64,000 nucleotides of DNA from Neodiprion pinetum (lineage: Eukaryota > Arthropoda > Insecta > Hymenoptera > Diprionidae). Positions within the stretch are counted from its first letter, which is position 1, and every line of letters starts with the position of its first letter. Location: assembly GCF_021155775.2 (NCBI RefSeq), contig NC_060235.2, forward strand, positions 39,906,607 to 39,970,606, in the 5' to 3' direction. Positions 1 to 13,772 of the stretch are shown piece after piece. The notes under the pieces were generated by a model. It had not been told where the DNA came from, did not search any database, and was given only the letters and a program-made list of their open reading frames with translations. A program made the position numbers and the translations under genes.

Positions 1-3000
1 TGTATTTTAATTCGTAAAATGTATTTCGATTTTATTAAATTTCATGTATGCCTAAATATGAGCTCTTTACAATATTGTATAATAAATTTATACCATATCC
101 AATATCTGATATTGAAGAACTCGTTACACTTATTACTTAATAACATGAATTAATTCATCATATCATATAATTAATATAACATTGCTATATCTAGGCACAT
201 ACATGTAACAGCGAATCGCAAATAAAAAATTATAATATGTGTTCTGATATTATTTTTAATATTAATATTTCAAATTTTTATGTATATATTTTTATATATA
301 TGTATATATGTATGTAATTATTATTAGCTATATTCTAATTTATTTACAACACTGAAACAATTATTTTAGACCACTTTAATTCTTTCTCTTTTATGCTACC
401 TTATGTCGAATAGTACGAATAATTACTTATTATGCTAACACATCTATGATACAAATATAGCAGGGTTGTAACAGAATTGTACAATATTCAGGGTAGTTGT
501 TAAGTTGGTTACAAGCAAAGCGATTGCAATTGTTACAATAAATGAGACAGGTCTGCAAAATTTATATGCTACAGCTAAACTAATTTATACATCTTGTATT
601 TACACTTTTCACTGCATATTCAATATATGAGAGATACTTAGACTTGTATTTTTATATTATATTTTTTGCGTAATCGTATAAATCTGCTTAATTTCTCAGT
701 TTAGTACGTATTTAACAGTAATTTCCTATCCAAGAAGAGTGCAGAATGAAAAGGTCCGATAACTGCCAGACGATTAACAAAGCTATCACGTTAAAGTCAC
801 TCCTTAATTGCGCCCATTTGAACAAGACTGTGTGTAGCATAAATAAAATCAACAAGCTATGCAAGCATATTTCGATACATTTTGAAATACAGATGTGAAC
901 ACAATTTAGATTTATCAATTACTTGTTTGGTAATTTGTCACCCTATTTTCGGAAGTATTAGAAGTGTAAGTTTTTTCACTACCTAAGGTCATTGAGTCTT
1001 GAGATGGATAATTTTTTAATATGTCAATAAAACTGGTGCTCTTAACTGTGAAATTGTAGATGCTGCTTATATTAAAACAGGGTGACACATGACCATATAC
1101 TAAGACATTTTTCGAACTTTGGTGCTGATATCTTGTTACAATTGAAAAAAAATCAAGCTTCTTTACTCCAGATTGAATCTTATTTGTATGCAAACATAAT
1201 AAATACTTCATTCTATATCAAGACCACTGATTACACGCTGTACATATAATATACTATGCAAACAGATGCTGTATCATTGTTTGAGATTGCACACAAATTG
1301 TTCACTCATAAGGGTGTAGCTGTTTTTTTTTTTCTTCTAATTTTAACATCGGAACTATCGATACGCATATGTATGTAATTTATGGTAGGAAAAAAGATAC
1401 AGTAAACGTAAATAATATACTCAAAGAATCTAAATTCAACGAAACAAATTTACACGCTTTGTTGAAGACGATATTGTGTGAGAATTTTTTTCCAATTACA
1501 ACCAAGTACAACCGATTGTGAAACAACAACACTAGAAGTAGTACAATCAGAGATTTGAAATGATGAGTTGAAATAGTTGCGCCCTTGTTTGGTCTATGAA
1601 TGTATTTCTGGAAATTTCGAACTTCTGATAAATTTATCACAGATTTAGTAATTCAAGTGTTTAGATTTGAAACAGTATTAATATTGTATACCATTAATTA
1701 CTGTACATGAATCCAGACGGGCATCATCAGTTATCTATGCAGTTATATCGTCCTATTATTCAAACATGTATTAAGTCTTGCAAGCGTAACGATTATTGGA
1801 GTTTCCTTGGTTGAAGTTGAAAAATACATCCGTTCTATCAAAACTTTTGCTGTGTAGCTAATTATTGAAAAGAAAATTTTTTAAGTGCCAAGAGAATATT
1901 GAGCCGTTGAAATGCATGAAACCCTACGTAATACAAGTGTTAGTACCTATGATTAGTTTCATATTAGAAAAAAAAACCATAAAAGATTTAGTGTAACAAT
2001 ATTTGTTCAAAGGATACTAATTATTTACATAACATGTTTATGGCTTACAAAAAAGAATTAAATTAAAACTAGTTTTGAACTCTCAGTAGGAACATGCAAA
2101 AGATGAAAAGAATTTGATAGAGTAAACCGTGTTTGCAATTGTTTGAAGCTGTTTTTTGATCTTTTTAAAAAATCAAAATAGATCAGTTAGCTGCACTAGA
2201 ATGAATTGTATTTATGCCTCAGTACATTGAAACGGAAAAGAAATGTTCTTTAACGTAGGCAGCTCAAAATTGAGGTATTTTAGCATATCATACTTCTATA
2301 ACACTGCAATTTATGTGAAAAATTATATTGCAAAAGTCAAGTTCAAAGATCTCATTCTTTGCAAGCCTAAAGAAATTTTACGTGAATTTTGTGTTTTATT
2401 TTTTTGCAGATTACTACTATTTAAACCTTTTGCACACAACCTCAGAAATAGTCTTCGCTTATATTATGTTGATGCAAAGCATTGTATAACAGACAGAGAA
2501 GCTTAAACTAATGCAAGATATAAAGTGAAGTAATTCTTTACAGCATTCAAATAGTTCATTTTTTCTATCTCAAGTATCAAAATGCAAAACTTAAGAAATT
2601 TGAAGTACTCGATAAAGACATCCAATTTATAACCAACCTTACGAGGATAATAAGAACTTTTATAAAAACAACTAACACTATATTTATCATAATTTTGTAC
2701 CAATATATTGCATTGAGCTGCGTCTCAACATCAAAATACAGAAGATTTATTAGAAAGAATTGACCAATAAATTTTTTTAATACACTGGAGCTTTATAATT
2801 TAGTCTGTGCATAATTTATTTCAATAGAAGTTTTTTCAATGAAATATTATATCACATCGCCACCACAAATAGAAGCTTCAAAAAAACAACAATAAACTGT
2901 TCGTTGCTTTTAAATCGTCATACTGTGAATATGTTTAATATTTCAATTTCAAATATATAGGGCATTCACCATTTTCGATTTCGATAAAAAAATTTTATGC

Positions 3001-6000
3001 AATTGTCCCTATTCCAAAACAATACTCTGAATTTCGTCAGAATTTTTCGAGTGAATTTATATTACTTATGGTTTTTGAAAACCAACACGACTTATGTCAT
3101 AGTTTAAAAATCTGGTGTTGCATGAGAAAATATTTGAGCGACGTCCATAGTAAACTGACTCTTCCTTATATTTTTTTGTCTGTGAAGAGCTTACAAAAGA
3201 GTCAAGGTGATCCCCGGCTTACTTTAAGTCTCAGCTTGACAATTATTATATCCAACACATGATTTTTGAGAATTTGATGAGGTTTGTAAATTATGCCATA
3301 AGACATGTTGGTTTTCAAAAACCATAGATAATGCAAATTAACTGAAAATAATCTGAAAAATTGAGAGTACTGTTTTGGAGATGGGACAATGGCATAAAAA
3401 ATTTCAAACAAAATCAAAAAATTGAGGGTCCAACGTCGGTACAGTTGGCGTAGAGTGCCCCATATGTATTTTTGCTTCAATGTCGAATTGAATAAGTTAT
3501 AATTTACCAAGGAACTACATATTTACAAATGAATTTACAACTTAATGTAAGAAAAGCATCATTATTTAAGCTTATTCGAAAGGTACAAGATTTTTAAATC
3601 TGCCGTCAGCACCAATAATGCAGCTTGAAAACAACCATGAGCGTCAAAGGTTCATTGGAACTAAAGAGGATGATGTTACTACCAGTGCTAGCCATATATT
3701 TGAATGTGTTCTTTAAATGTATTGTGTGCAGCAAACTACATAATGTGATGAAAACTCAGCCAATTTATAAATTAGTAAGATGCAACAGAATTTATGGAAT
3801 TAATTGCATACTTGATTCATACTTTAACTCTATGTAAAATTACAGCAAAATTGACATCACATATTCTTTAAGTTAAAAAAAAAAGCATGTGTCCCACCTA
3901 TCTTTAAAAAATTCATGACTGTGACGAATTTTAACTGCTGCATCAGTCATCATACACTTACGCTATGTACACATATACAAGAGTTAGATTGACTTAATTC
4001 TTAAGTATTGATTATCTATGTAGATGTATAACGCAATATAATTATTATACACTGGGTAGTTGCGTAACTAGCAGATTATTTTATTCAAAAAAATATTTAT
4101 ATATATATGTATACGTGTGACTGTATATTTTTACTTAATGTTGCCCATAGAAAGAAATTTCAAACATGCACGTCATAAAATCAGAAATCTTCAACGTGTG
4201 TGCAAAAGTGGAAAAATATGAAAATGCAATCTACATTTTAATGCATTTCAGAAATTCCATACATCTGAAAATCTGAAAAGTTCCACGCTTCTCATGAAAG
4301 CTGCTCTTTATTGATGAAACTTTTACGTTTTGGTTTTATTTTGTCATGAATTTACCAAAAATGTAAGAATTTGAGCTGGTTCTCTGCGATACACAGAGGT
4401 AAAAAATATTAACGGCAATGGCATATTTTTACTTAAAAACTTTTTCTACAATTCTCCTGCCATGATAAATATTTTTCTCTTTACTCTAGTTTTAATGTTT
4501 TAAACATTAAAAATTTTTTTCGCCGTTCATCGAGTTTTGTACTTAGTTGAATGTTAAGTTTTGGGATAATAATTTTCCCATGTTTTAAAGATGATTCTTT
4601 TTTCTTCTTTATTTTTTTTTTACTTTTTTCATTTGCGCCTTGTGTTTACTGCTTTCATTTAACTGAAATATACATTTGTACCTCTATCAACTATTTAACT
4701 AAAAATACATATAATTTAAAACATTTTTATTGGAAAACCGTATCATAAAAAAAAAATTTCATTTTGACATACAGAAAATAAACGCCATTTTTTCAAAACT
4801 TCCAATACACGAGGAATTCAGAAACATTATTATTTTTTGATTCAAGTTTATTAGATAATGCTAAGCCAGGCCGAAAGAAATTGGTCGATCAGCTCCAGCA
4901 ACGACAAAAATAAAAAATAAAAATAACGGTTATCAATGCACAAATTTCACAATTGAATTATGAACGTTAACTGTCGCAAAGAGCTGGAGAGTCCGACCAT
5001 TTAACCTGTGTATGAGTACGTCATACAATAAATCGAATCCGAACGCAAAAATAAATTTTAGCATTTTTCATTTATTATAACTAATCATTGGGCATTTTAC
5101 AATCAAATATAAAATATAGAGAATTTTGGGCACAATGCTGATAATATTTAACAGCACCCCACTTACCTATACGACATAAGTTTATATATGAATCTAAAAT
5201 AACTACAGTTAAATATATAATTTTCATATCGTTATATTATATTATGCATGTATGTAAATAATATGTACAGACAAGATGGACAACGTAGGTTCAAATTTAT
5301 ATAATGTGCATATTACAAGTAATGTTGAAGATGTACATACGTACGGATCTTCGATTTAGTAACGATCGTGAACTAATCATTTATTACGTTCTGTTCTATA
5401 ACTAAAGCAGAGTTCGTAAGGTAGTTGATTAAACAAATCTTGAGATTGATCTCTCCAGCTTATATTGTGTTAATTGAAATCGGTTTTATCGATAACAGAT
5501 TAATGCTATGTTTCAACACATTAGGATGACTCGTTTATGAGAAGTGTATGACTTCTAAACTGATTATTCTTGGAGCAAATGAGGAGAAAGGGGGTCGAAA
5601 ATACGCGTGATGAAATATTCGAATTGTCAACGTTTTGAAAACATAACAAAATATCAAAAACAGCCACTTCCTGTTTGAATACTATGCCTTAAACTTGTCA
5701 ATCGAAAGCTGGGTGAACTCTGTCATAAAACATTTCATCAGAAAGACGCAACACTAATGTGACGAATCATTACTACAAAATGCAACACCGGTTTCAGCAC
5801 TAACTTACAGTCAGAATAAATACAACAGACTAAAAATACTCCCCAATCGTATTTGTTTATATATGTACAACCAAATTGAGACCTAACTGGGTGATAGTAC
5901 GGTATGTTTTTTTCGTAATATCCAATGCCTTACTGTTTTCTCGTAGTAATTGCTAGAAAGCATACAAATAATGCAGAGGGAGTAAGAAGAAAAATTAAAG

Positions 6001-6284
6001 AATAAAAGATAGAGAAAAAATGTACAAAACATTCTGAAAGAAGGCTCGTCACATCTGTCACGCACAGCCTTTTTTTTTTTAGTGTCTCAAACTCAGAGGA
6101 CACTTTCTAAGTTTTTATGCTTCATCAGCAGTCCAGGAGTAATAAACCTTGTGTATGATAATTACTGGACCAGCATATGCACAATTTGACAATATCAATG
6201 TAGTCAACAACAAAACAAATATTTCAGTTTCAAAGTTCTTTCACTTGACTAAAAAATTTGCAACGTTACTAGCCTTAGCGTGAG
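1..6284. other. AT-rich spacer downstream of the SET-domain gene
   Basis: No coding region can be supported here; the open frames are short, AT-rich and unlike any family I know. Part of the right end should be the 3' untranslated region of the minus-strand SET gene that stops at 6285. Candidate minus-strand AATAAA signals read as TTTATT on the plus strand at 5390-5395 and 5071-5076, but neither can be tied to a cleavage site by eye. The stretch contains an inverted-repeat element at 2959-3461 and a weaker inverted repeat near 4870-5010, listed separately. Confidence 0.6.
2959..3461. mobile_element. Non-autonomous inverted-repeat element (MITE-like, about 0.5 kb)
   Basis: The two halves are reverse complements over roughly 170 bp each. 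The left arm runs from 2959 (AGGGCATTC) inward; the right arm ends at 3461 (GAGTGCCCC). Landmarks recur in mirror order: TGGTTTTTGAAAACCAACA at about 3069-3088 against TGTTGGTTTTCAAAAACCA at about 3306-3324, and AATTGTCCC/CCAAAACA near 3001-3020 against TGTTTTGG/GGGACAAT near 3370-3392. The right arm carries about 30 extra bases near its outer end. The flanks AAATATAT and ATATGT allow a 4 bp ATAT target duplication. No transposase is encoded; short frames on both strands only reflect the palindrome. The family is unknown to me. A DNA-transposon derivative is the simplest reading. Confidence 0.7.
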
Positions 6285-9200
6285 TTATGTTCTTGGTGTC
6301 GGATGGTTGAAGAACGTTTTCTGAGCCTGGGATGGCGGTGGAAAAAATTGAGCAGTCAGCGGTGGCGGAGGTGGTGGTGGTGGAGGCGCAGTTGGAAATC
6401 TCTGGGCTGGAACAGTCGACGAAGATGGTACGAACTGCGGTGGGTAAGGATTAGAACCCGGCGGTGCTTGAGGTATTAAAAATTGTTGCGTTTGCTGTTT
6501 GTTAGGCAAAGGTTGTGCCGCTGCGCTTGGATATATCGGCTGAGACACTGCTTGAGGCACTGCAAAGTTCGAGTATTGCACTGGCACTGGTTTAGCTTGA
6601 AACTGAGGAAAATGGATCGGAGCTGAGCCAGGAGGTGGTATATAAGGTTGAGGAGGTAATTGCGGAGATGGATACACAGTTGCTGCAATAGGAATCGGAG
6701 CATGAGCAGAAGGGGATAATTTTCGGGCCTTCAGAATTGCCTCTGCAGTCAAACCTGCAAATAGAACCAAAATTTGATATTTTCAATTACGTTTTATAGA
6801 ATATAGCAGATGCTGATGTCAGAGATTAAGCAAAATGATTCAAATGTGGTTACATTAGAAAATTGATGAAGGATTTCTACCTTGTTTGCGGGCTCTTTCT
6901 TCCTCATCATCACTGAGAAACAGTCCAAACTCGCGTTTTAGTCTCTCGGTAAGATTCTCTCGCTGGCGTTCAACCAAAGTTGGGGCAGCGGACCAGCCCA
7001 TTACTCCTTCTTCTCCACCTATTGATCGTTCAAATTCGTATAATCTTGTAATTTATAGGTTCAGGATAGACAAAGGTCTTAAGACCTAAAGGCTATCGAT
7101 GAAAAATATTGTGAATTTTGATTTATGAAGACTTCTGGATAAAATGACACCAAAGTAGTGAAAGTAGTTGTAAAATTGTGCAATTCATTTACCTAGGTTG
7201 CCTATTCATACGTAGAGTTTGTGCCAGAATTATCATCTTTCAGCATTGTTTATTATTGATTCTATGCTAGAATAGAGACGAGTGCTGGATGCTACGTTAA
7301 AAAAAAACAAGTATCAAAATACTGAACGGTTAGTGCTTTGCTACGTTATAACAAGGCATTGACTGGTAGGTAGTTTCGTTTCATTTCTGAAGCGCATCAG
7401 TTATTCTGAATCATTGTTGAAATAGTAGAAGAACATTAAGATTTAAGAAAACCTTGTCACATATAGGTCTAAATTACTGACCTGCGAGAGATTGCCGATA
7501 TACCGAAAGATGTTTACGCTGAATCCAGCACTCTATCCCTATGCTCACTGGTAATGGCAGCGACTGTATATGCAAATCTTTTACTAAGTGCTCCAAGGAT
7601 CACTCGCCTTTCTTTTCATCGCTATCTACGTTGATGAACAGTGGTAGAGTTGTTAAGCTTGGTAGATCCAATGCAACTTTTGAATTTCCTTCTTCATCAG
7701 AACTTAGCGAAGAAGTTCCGCTACTAGCACTGTCTGATCTACCCCTTGCACCCCCCCGTTCTGACAACATGTCAGTTGATGGCTCTGGTTCTGGCTCAGG
7801 TGGCGTGCCAGTAGACTGTTGCTTACGTTTTCGATACTCTGATATTGACAACTACAAAAAAATTGAATGCCTCCATTGATTATCTGAGTTTAGGGATTTT
7901 CACTAGTTGCAAAACAGTGCAAGATAATACTTCAATGCAAGCCTACGTTTTCTAAGTTGGTGAATTCTTTTCAAATTTCACTTCACACAAATGCATCTGA
8001 TCATTTTAAGCTGGAGAATAGTTTGAACAATCATAGCTCATAACATACGCATCACATGTAATGGAATAGCACATTTGCTAATGATGCGCAAAGCCTATTC
8101 AGAAGTATTTACAGCAATCATCCAATTTCAAGGACGAATAAAATTGCTAAGATGAATGTCCCAATTGCTGCCGTAATTTAATAGACTCTTTCAACTATTT
8201 AAGGTGACACTTACTGAATAACAATTTGCTATCCTTTCAGCTACTGAAATGTATGATTAAGATTTGTACATTTAACGTCAGTGATTTCAATTCATATAAA
8301 ATTAAATGGTCCGTAATCATAATTCGAGGTTTTAGTTATTGAAACATTCAACTTAATGCAGAGATTTTTCATCAGGGTAACGCTAAAATGGTACATCGAA
8401 CTCCTTGATTAACGTGATTTCCAGCTTACATCTTGTTGCTTTTATACGAGAGAAAGTAGGTTTGAAAAAGAATGTGAATCGAAAAAAAATACGTATTTCA
8501 AATTAATCACAAGCTAAACATACAGCTATTTTTACAACTACCTACTTACATTAAGCATATTTTTTGTCTTGGCGATTCTAGGTAAATCGTCAATGGATTA
8601 CACCTAGAATCGGGAGTGAAAGAAAAATATCAGTTTATGAAAACAATTTATGAATACATGCAAAATGGAGAATAACTGGATATAAAAAAAAACAATGTCT
8701 GGTTCTATTGCAAATATAAAGAAAAATAGTTCAATAAATACAACATATGTGAAATAGATTGGAGTTAATTTATAACTTGTTACGACGTTTGCTTGTATTC
8801 AAATTATGCACAATCTTTACTACGCTTTTGGTAACTTGGAATATATTTTGAGTTACTAATAAAATCAACGGTACTTTTGGATAATTAAAATAGAGATTTG
8901 GATATAATCAGTTCTATATCCAGCCATTCTATAATAAATTTGCGACCGTTATATAATAAATGCAATGTAATAACAGTGACATCTATATAGCATTGTGTTT
9001 ATGAATTTGAGTGTAAAAGGATCATTCAGTCATGCCATACACTTGAATTATCACACACGACATACACCCTAAAGGTTTCAGACAATTCAGCCATTGCGAG
9101 TAGTAATAATTACGAGAGAACGAAAAAGAATAGAGAAAACTAAAAAAGGAAGAAGCATTCTGTCCTAGACAGGCTCTCTACCACATTCCTACCGTTCTAA

Positions 9201-12200
9201 CCTTGCGCTTGACTGGAGCAGGAATCTCCGGCTTCGAGGCAGATGGTGCTGGCATATCCGTAGGCGTAATAGTTCTAGGATCTTTTAAACGTTTAGGTTC
9301 GTTTGAAACATTTTCCTCCACCCTCTCAGAAACGTTTTCGACACGTACAGGATCTTTATCAGGTTTTATGACATCATCGACATTTTTAACAGGATTGGTA
9401 CATGAAATTCGGTCCATCTGATCATCATTAGAAATAACGTTCATTTCTTCGTTGGATATCTCCATTTTCACTGGTTCTGGATCAACATCAATTTTTGCCT
9501 CTAATAATTCTCTGAGGGCCGAAGAGAGCATTGATTTTTGTCCATCTTCTGTCGAAGCATTACCTACTTCAATCTCAATAGTGGATTCAATGATCGATGC
9601 TTCAAAATCAAGCTGCAACTTGGCGGGTTGTGTTTGTTCAGGTTTTTTACGTATTCTTTCGCTAAGTGGTGGAATGGGAAATTGAATTTGCGGAGCATCT
9701 GCAATTGATTCCACATCAATGTTCGACGACGTTGACTCGAGTATAGATTCCTCTGACAAAGTTACCGACTCACCTAAGTTGTGTACCTTCGGAGGTTCGA
9801 AATTGTCGCGATTTGTCGTTTGCTTATTTTCGAAGTCAATGAAGTCTCTCTTCTCGGGTTTTCTCTCAAACTCTCTAAATGCCCGCATCTTAGAGTTTAT
9901 ATGGAATTCTTTAAACGAAATACTCTCCTCCTTAAGATCATCCATGTCTCTATCTTCGGATTCGGAATCCTCTTTCGAACTTTCCATTAGCCCCTCAATG
10001 CCGTCCATGCTTTTGTCTTTCTCTGAACTTGTGTCGACTTTCTCTTTGTAATCGTTTCCATCGTCTCCAGTAATTTTCATCATTTGCGCCTCGACATCAA
10101 ACTCATCAATAGACATGTTGTCGTCTGATTTCACTTCATCGGATCTATTGTTCTCAAACTTCCTGTCATCGTCGGATTTTTCATTCTCACTGGCAATATT
10201 TACTATTTCTGCAATACTGCCACTAAATTCAAGCCGCATTTCAGCTGCCCGTTGTTTCAGTACTGCGTCCGATTCCATTGCAGCAATCGGTGAACTTAGG
10301 TCTTCCATTTCTGTGTCTGGTTCATTCTGATCGACAATTTCCACTGTGCCTTTTTCAATTAGCACCACTTGCGTTTCCTTCTTTAACGTAATTGGTTCTT
10401 TTTTGATGTGTTGAGACTCTCCTTGATGTTCTGTTGGCTCATCTTTTACCTGATTTGGTTCAGTTTTATTGACAGACATTAGTTGAGCATCAGAAATTTC
10501 ACTTTTGATAACAGCTGGTTCAGACTTACAAGGGGACTGTGAATTCTTCAGAGGTTTTTCGTCTTTTACAAACTCGTTACTTAGCGCTTTTTCTGGAAGG
10601 ACCGATCCGCTTTTAACCATTGGCATTGGTTCGTCATCTTTCTCATCTTTTATGCAAAGTGCTGACTCAGGGTTGTCAAATTTTGAATTTGTGAACTCGA
10701 TTTTTTCTTTCAGCTCGTGCACATCTGCTGTTTCAGACTCTGAATCAACTTCATCCTTCACATTGTCTTGTCCATATTCTAAATTCGGTGTAGATCTCTC
10801 ATTAATGGGGGATTGAGGCATATCCACGAATTCATCCTGAAAAAAAAGACGAGGTTCCCGTAAGATATGGATAAGATGTTAAAAAACGGGAAACTGGGGT
10901 TTTTCTTTTGGACATGCGTAGATTATTCTTATAACTTTCCTTTGAATTTTCAACATGAGTTATAGATCAACAAAATTGCCGACATTTGAGAATAAAAATA
11001 GGCTAACCAAGGGCAATTACAGATCGAATTTATCACATGAAATTCGAACTTGTTTTCATCAATTTACCTCGTTATGACACGTTGGCTGAGAAAGTGTGGG
11101 TTGTTCAGATGTCAGCAGAGTTGGTGTAGTAGGCGGCGTATAATTGTCAGATGACAAACTTTCCCTGGCGATCCTTCTTTTTTTGGGTGGAGCTGCAACT
11201 ATTTCGTTGGGTGGACTCTCTGGCCTGCTGTTAGGAGAATCGCATTCTTCAGAAATAGCTTGTCTTAGCCACCTTTTTTTTGCAGAGCCAGTAGATCCTG
11301 AGCACGACGAATTTCCAGTTATAGTTTGTCTCCGCTGAGGAGGAGAGTCGCAAATTCCGGAAACAGAATTCGCGGCCTGGACCAAAGTGGCCAAACTTTT
11401 AGCTGCATAACTTTGAGTAAGAAATTCAGGCGATGGATCGGTTGGTGACAAGAAGTCGGTCGGTTTGTTCAATTGATTGACAGGATTATTCAATGGTGCT
11501 GGAGGCACAGCAGGTATTGGGGATATTTGAGGAATATGGGTTTGAGGTGGATCTGGAGATTCTTTCAGCCACTCATTCATAAGGACCTTCTTAGTTTTTG
11601 GAAACTTGAAACCTGGCGCTAATGGCCCGACAGCTGCTGCGACCAGTAAACAAGCGGAAGATAGAGGAGTAGATGGAGTTGAGCTTTGGGAGCTGCTACT
11701 GGCACCGCTATCGCACGTAGGACTCTTGATTGGAGTTGGCTGCTGCAGAGGTGGAGAACTCGGCCCTGGTATATTAGAATTTGCTAAAGCAAGTAGCAAG
11801 CCAGCAGCTGTTGGAATTCCATGATGGCCAGTAGCTCCAACGCTACCGCTATCGGTCACATCTTTCGTTGGAGTATGAAGATGTGAAGTGTAAGAAGGCA
11901 TTCCCCGTATCGGTGGGTAACTCTGATTCGGAAGGGGTGGTGACTGCAAAGAATTACTCTCTTCTCCCGACGATATATCAGAGTCCGCCGAATTTAATCT
12001 TGTCCTGCATCTGCTTTGCTGTGAATGAGAGCTGCTGGTTGTTCGCGCGCGACCCTTTCTCCTCTTTCGTCGAACAGGCCTTTCCGTGTTTTGGGATTTT
12101 TGTTTCAAAGGAGGGGCAGAAGTAACTTGACTTTCCTCGTTGTCACTATGCGTACCACCAGATTCTTTTCTCTGTGCATTTCTTGCCTGAACTTCCTGTT

Positions 12201-13731
12201 TCCTTTGTTCTGCTTTTTCCAATCTTTCAAAAGCCTTCATGATCGCTTCCATCTTACGCTCTTCCCTCGTCATTTTCTTTTTGTCCTTTTTATTTGACTC
12301 CGGAGCTTGCGATGGTGTAATCGAAGGCGAAGTAAGAGGCTGCTGCACTGTAGTTGATGGTTCTTCTTTAGCTACCTGACGTGTCACTGTTGCACTTACA
12401 TTTGCATTTGTGATAGTTCTTCGAGGAGGAGCTGCCGTTGGTGCTGGCACAGGTGTTGGAGTCGTCTGAGTAACACTTATAGTAGAAACTGCAGACAAGG
12501 AGTCACTATCTTCGCACACTGTGTTTCTTCTGCCTCGCCGTCTTCTTTCCCTACCGCTGATGGAAAATATAAAAATATTGGATATTGAGTAACGGTATTG
12601 TAAACATGTATAAACAAAAATTCTCGTGCTAAGAGATATTTATATTTGAAATTAAAAAAAATAACTTCGAACTGATACTTACTCGGCATTTTCTGCAAGG
12701 GCTCCGTTGCTTCCTCGTCTACCTGGTTGTCCCATAGTGGCGACTTGACACTCTCGCGTATTGTTGCAAGCACAAATAAGTGGTGCAACAGGTGAATTTG
12801 GATTCGGAGAGAGCATGATATCGTGCTGCTCATGCTTGATAGTGATTTCAGCATTTTTTTCGATATTTGTCGTTGTGACAATGTACAAATGCAATGTTCC
12901 TTTCTCTATGCAATGTTTCACCTCAGCGTTCGGTTTACAACTTCGACGAACGAACCTCGCGTCGTTACCATAAGTTCTTGTATCAACACAAACTTCTGTC
13001 CCGTCGCGTGGTAGTCGGTAAAAAAACACAAAAGGTCCTGGTCTTTGTGCGTGTTGTCGACCTTGCGGATGCGAAGGCCTGTGCTGAGTACTCAGCATGT
13101 ATTTCCCACGAAGTTCAACGACTGGAGTGTTCGGTGGCAAATACATAGTGGCGACCAGGAACTATTTGCGAAAGAAAAAAAAAGAGGATTGAAAATATCA
13201 TTTAAAACAGTTATTTCGTGCAAAAAATCAAGCAGACAATTCCAAGAGCATTTTATCAAATTGAAAAATTTTGATTGCATACAAAAAATCACAGATACTT
13301 ACTCTCAGGTTATTACTGTGCACATTAAGCCTACATTTCCCAGTCGCAGCAGCATTCATATTGCTTTGTCTCAAGTCACCATGAGCGCCATTAACTTTGA
13401 TGCTGGATATCCTAGCCCGAAGTTCAGGACTATAATGATTGGTTACAGCCTCTTCATATCGCTCTATCCATTGTCTTAAAGGAGCCATGTTAGTTCCCCA
13501 TGCATCTTGTGTATCCTCCTCTCTATCCTCCAGGCTCATTCTTCTCTTAGTCTTTCTTTTGCCCAGGCCTCGTTTGACAGTTTCCTTTTTACGCACTGCG
13601 CTAGTCTGTCTTGGATGAGGATCCCTTCTTTGTCTCTTTGCAACATTATTGTTATTGTTGTTAGTGCTTAATCGTCTAACTTGCGGTGGAGGATCAGATT
13701 TTCTCCTCAGAGCTGGTTGCTGTGGTTGTGG

Positions 13732-13772
<41 letters not shown>

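Noticed and set aside
6886..7089. Plus-strand frame at the C-terminal exons of the KMT2E-like gene
   Set aside because: The minus strand carries the in-frame exon 7044-6881 with good splice sites and recognisable acidic/basic blocks.
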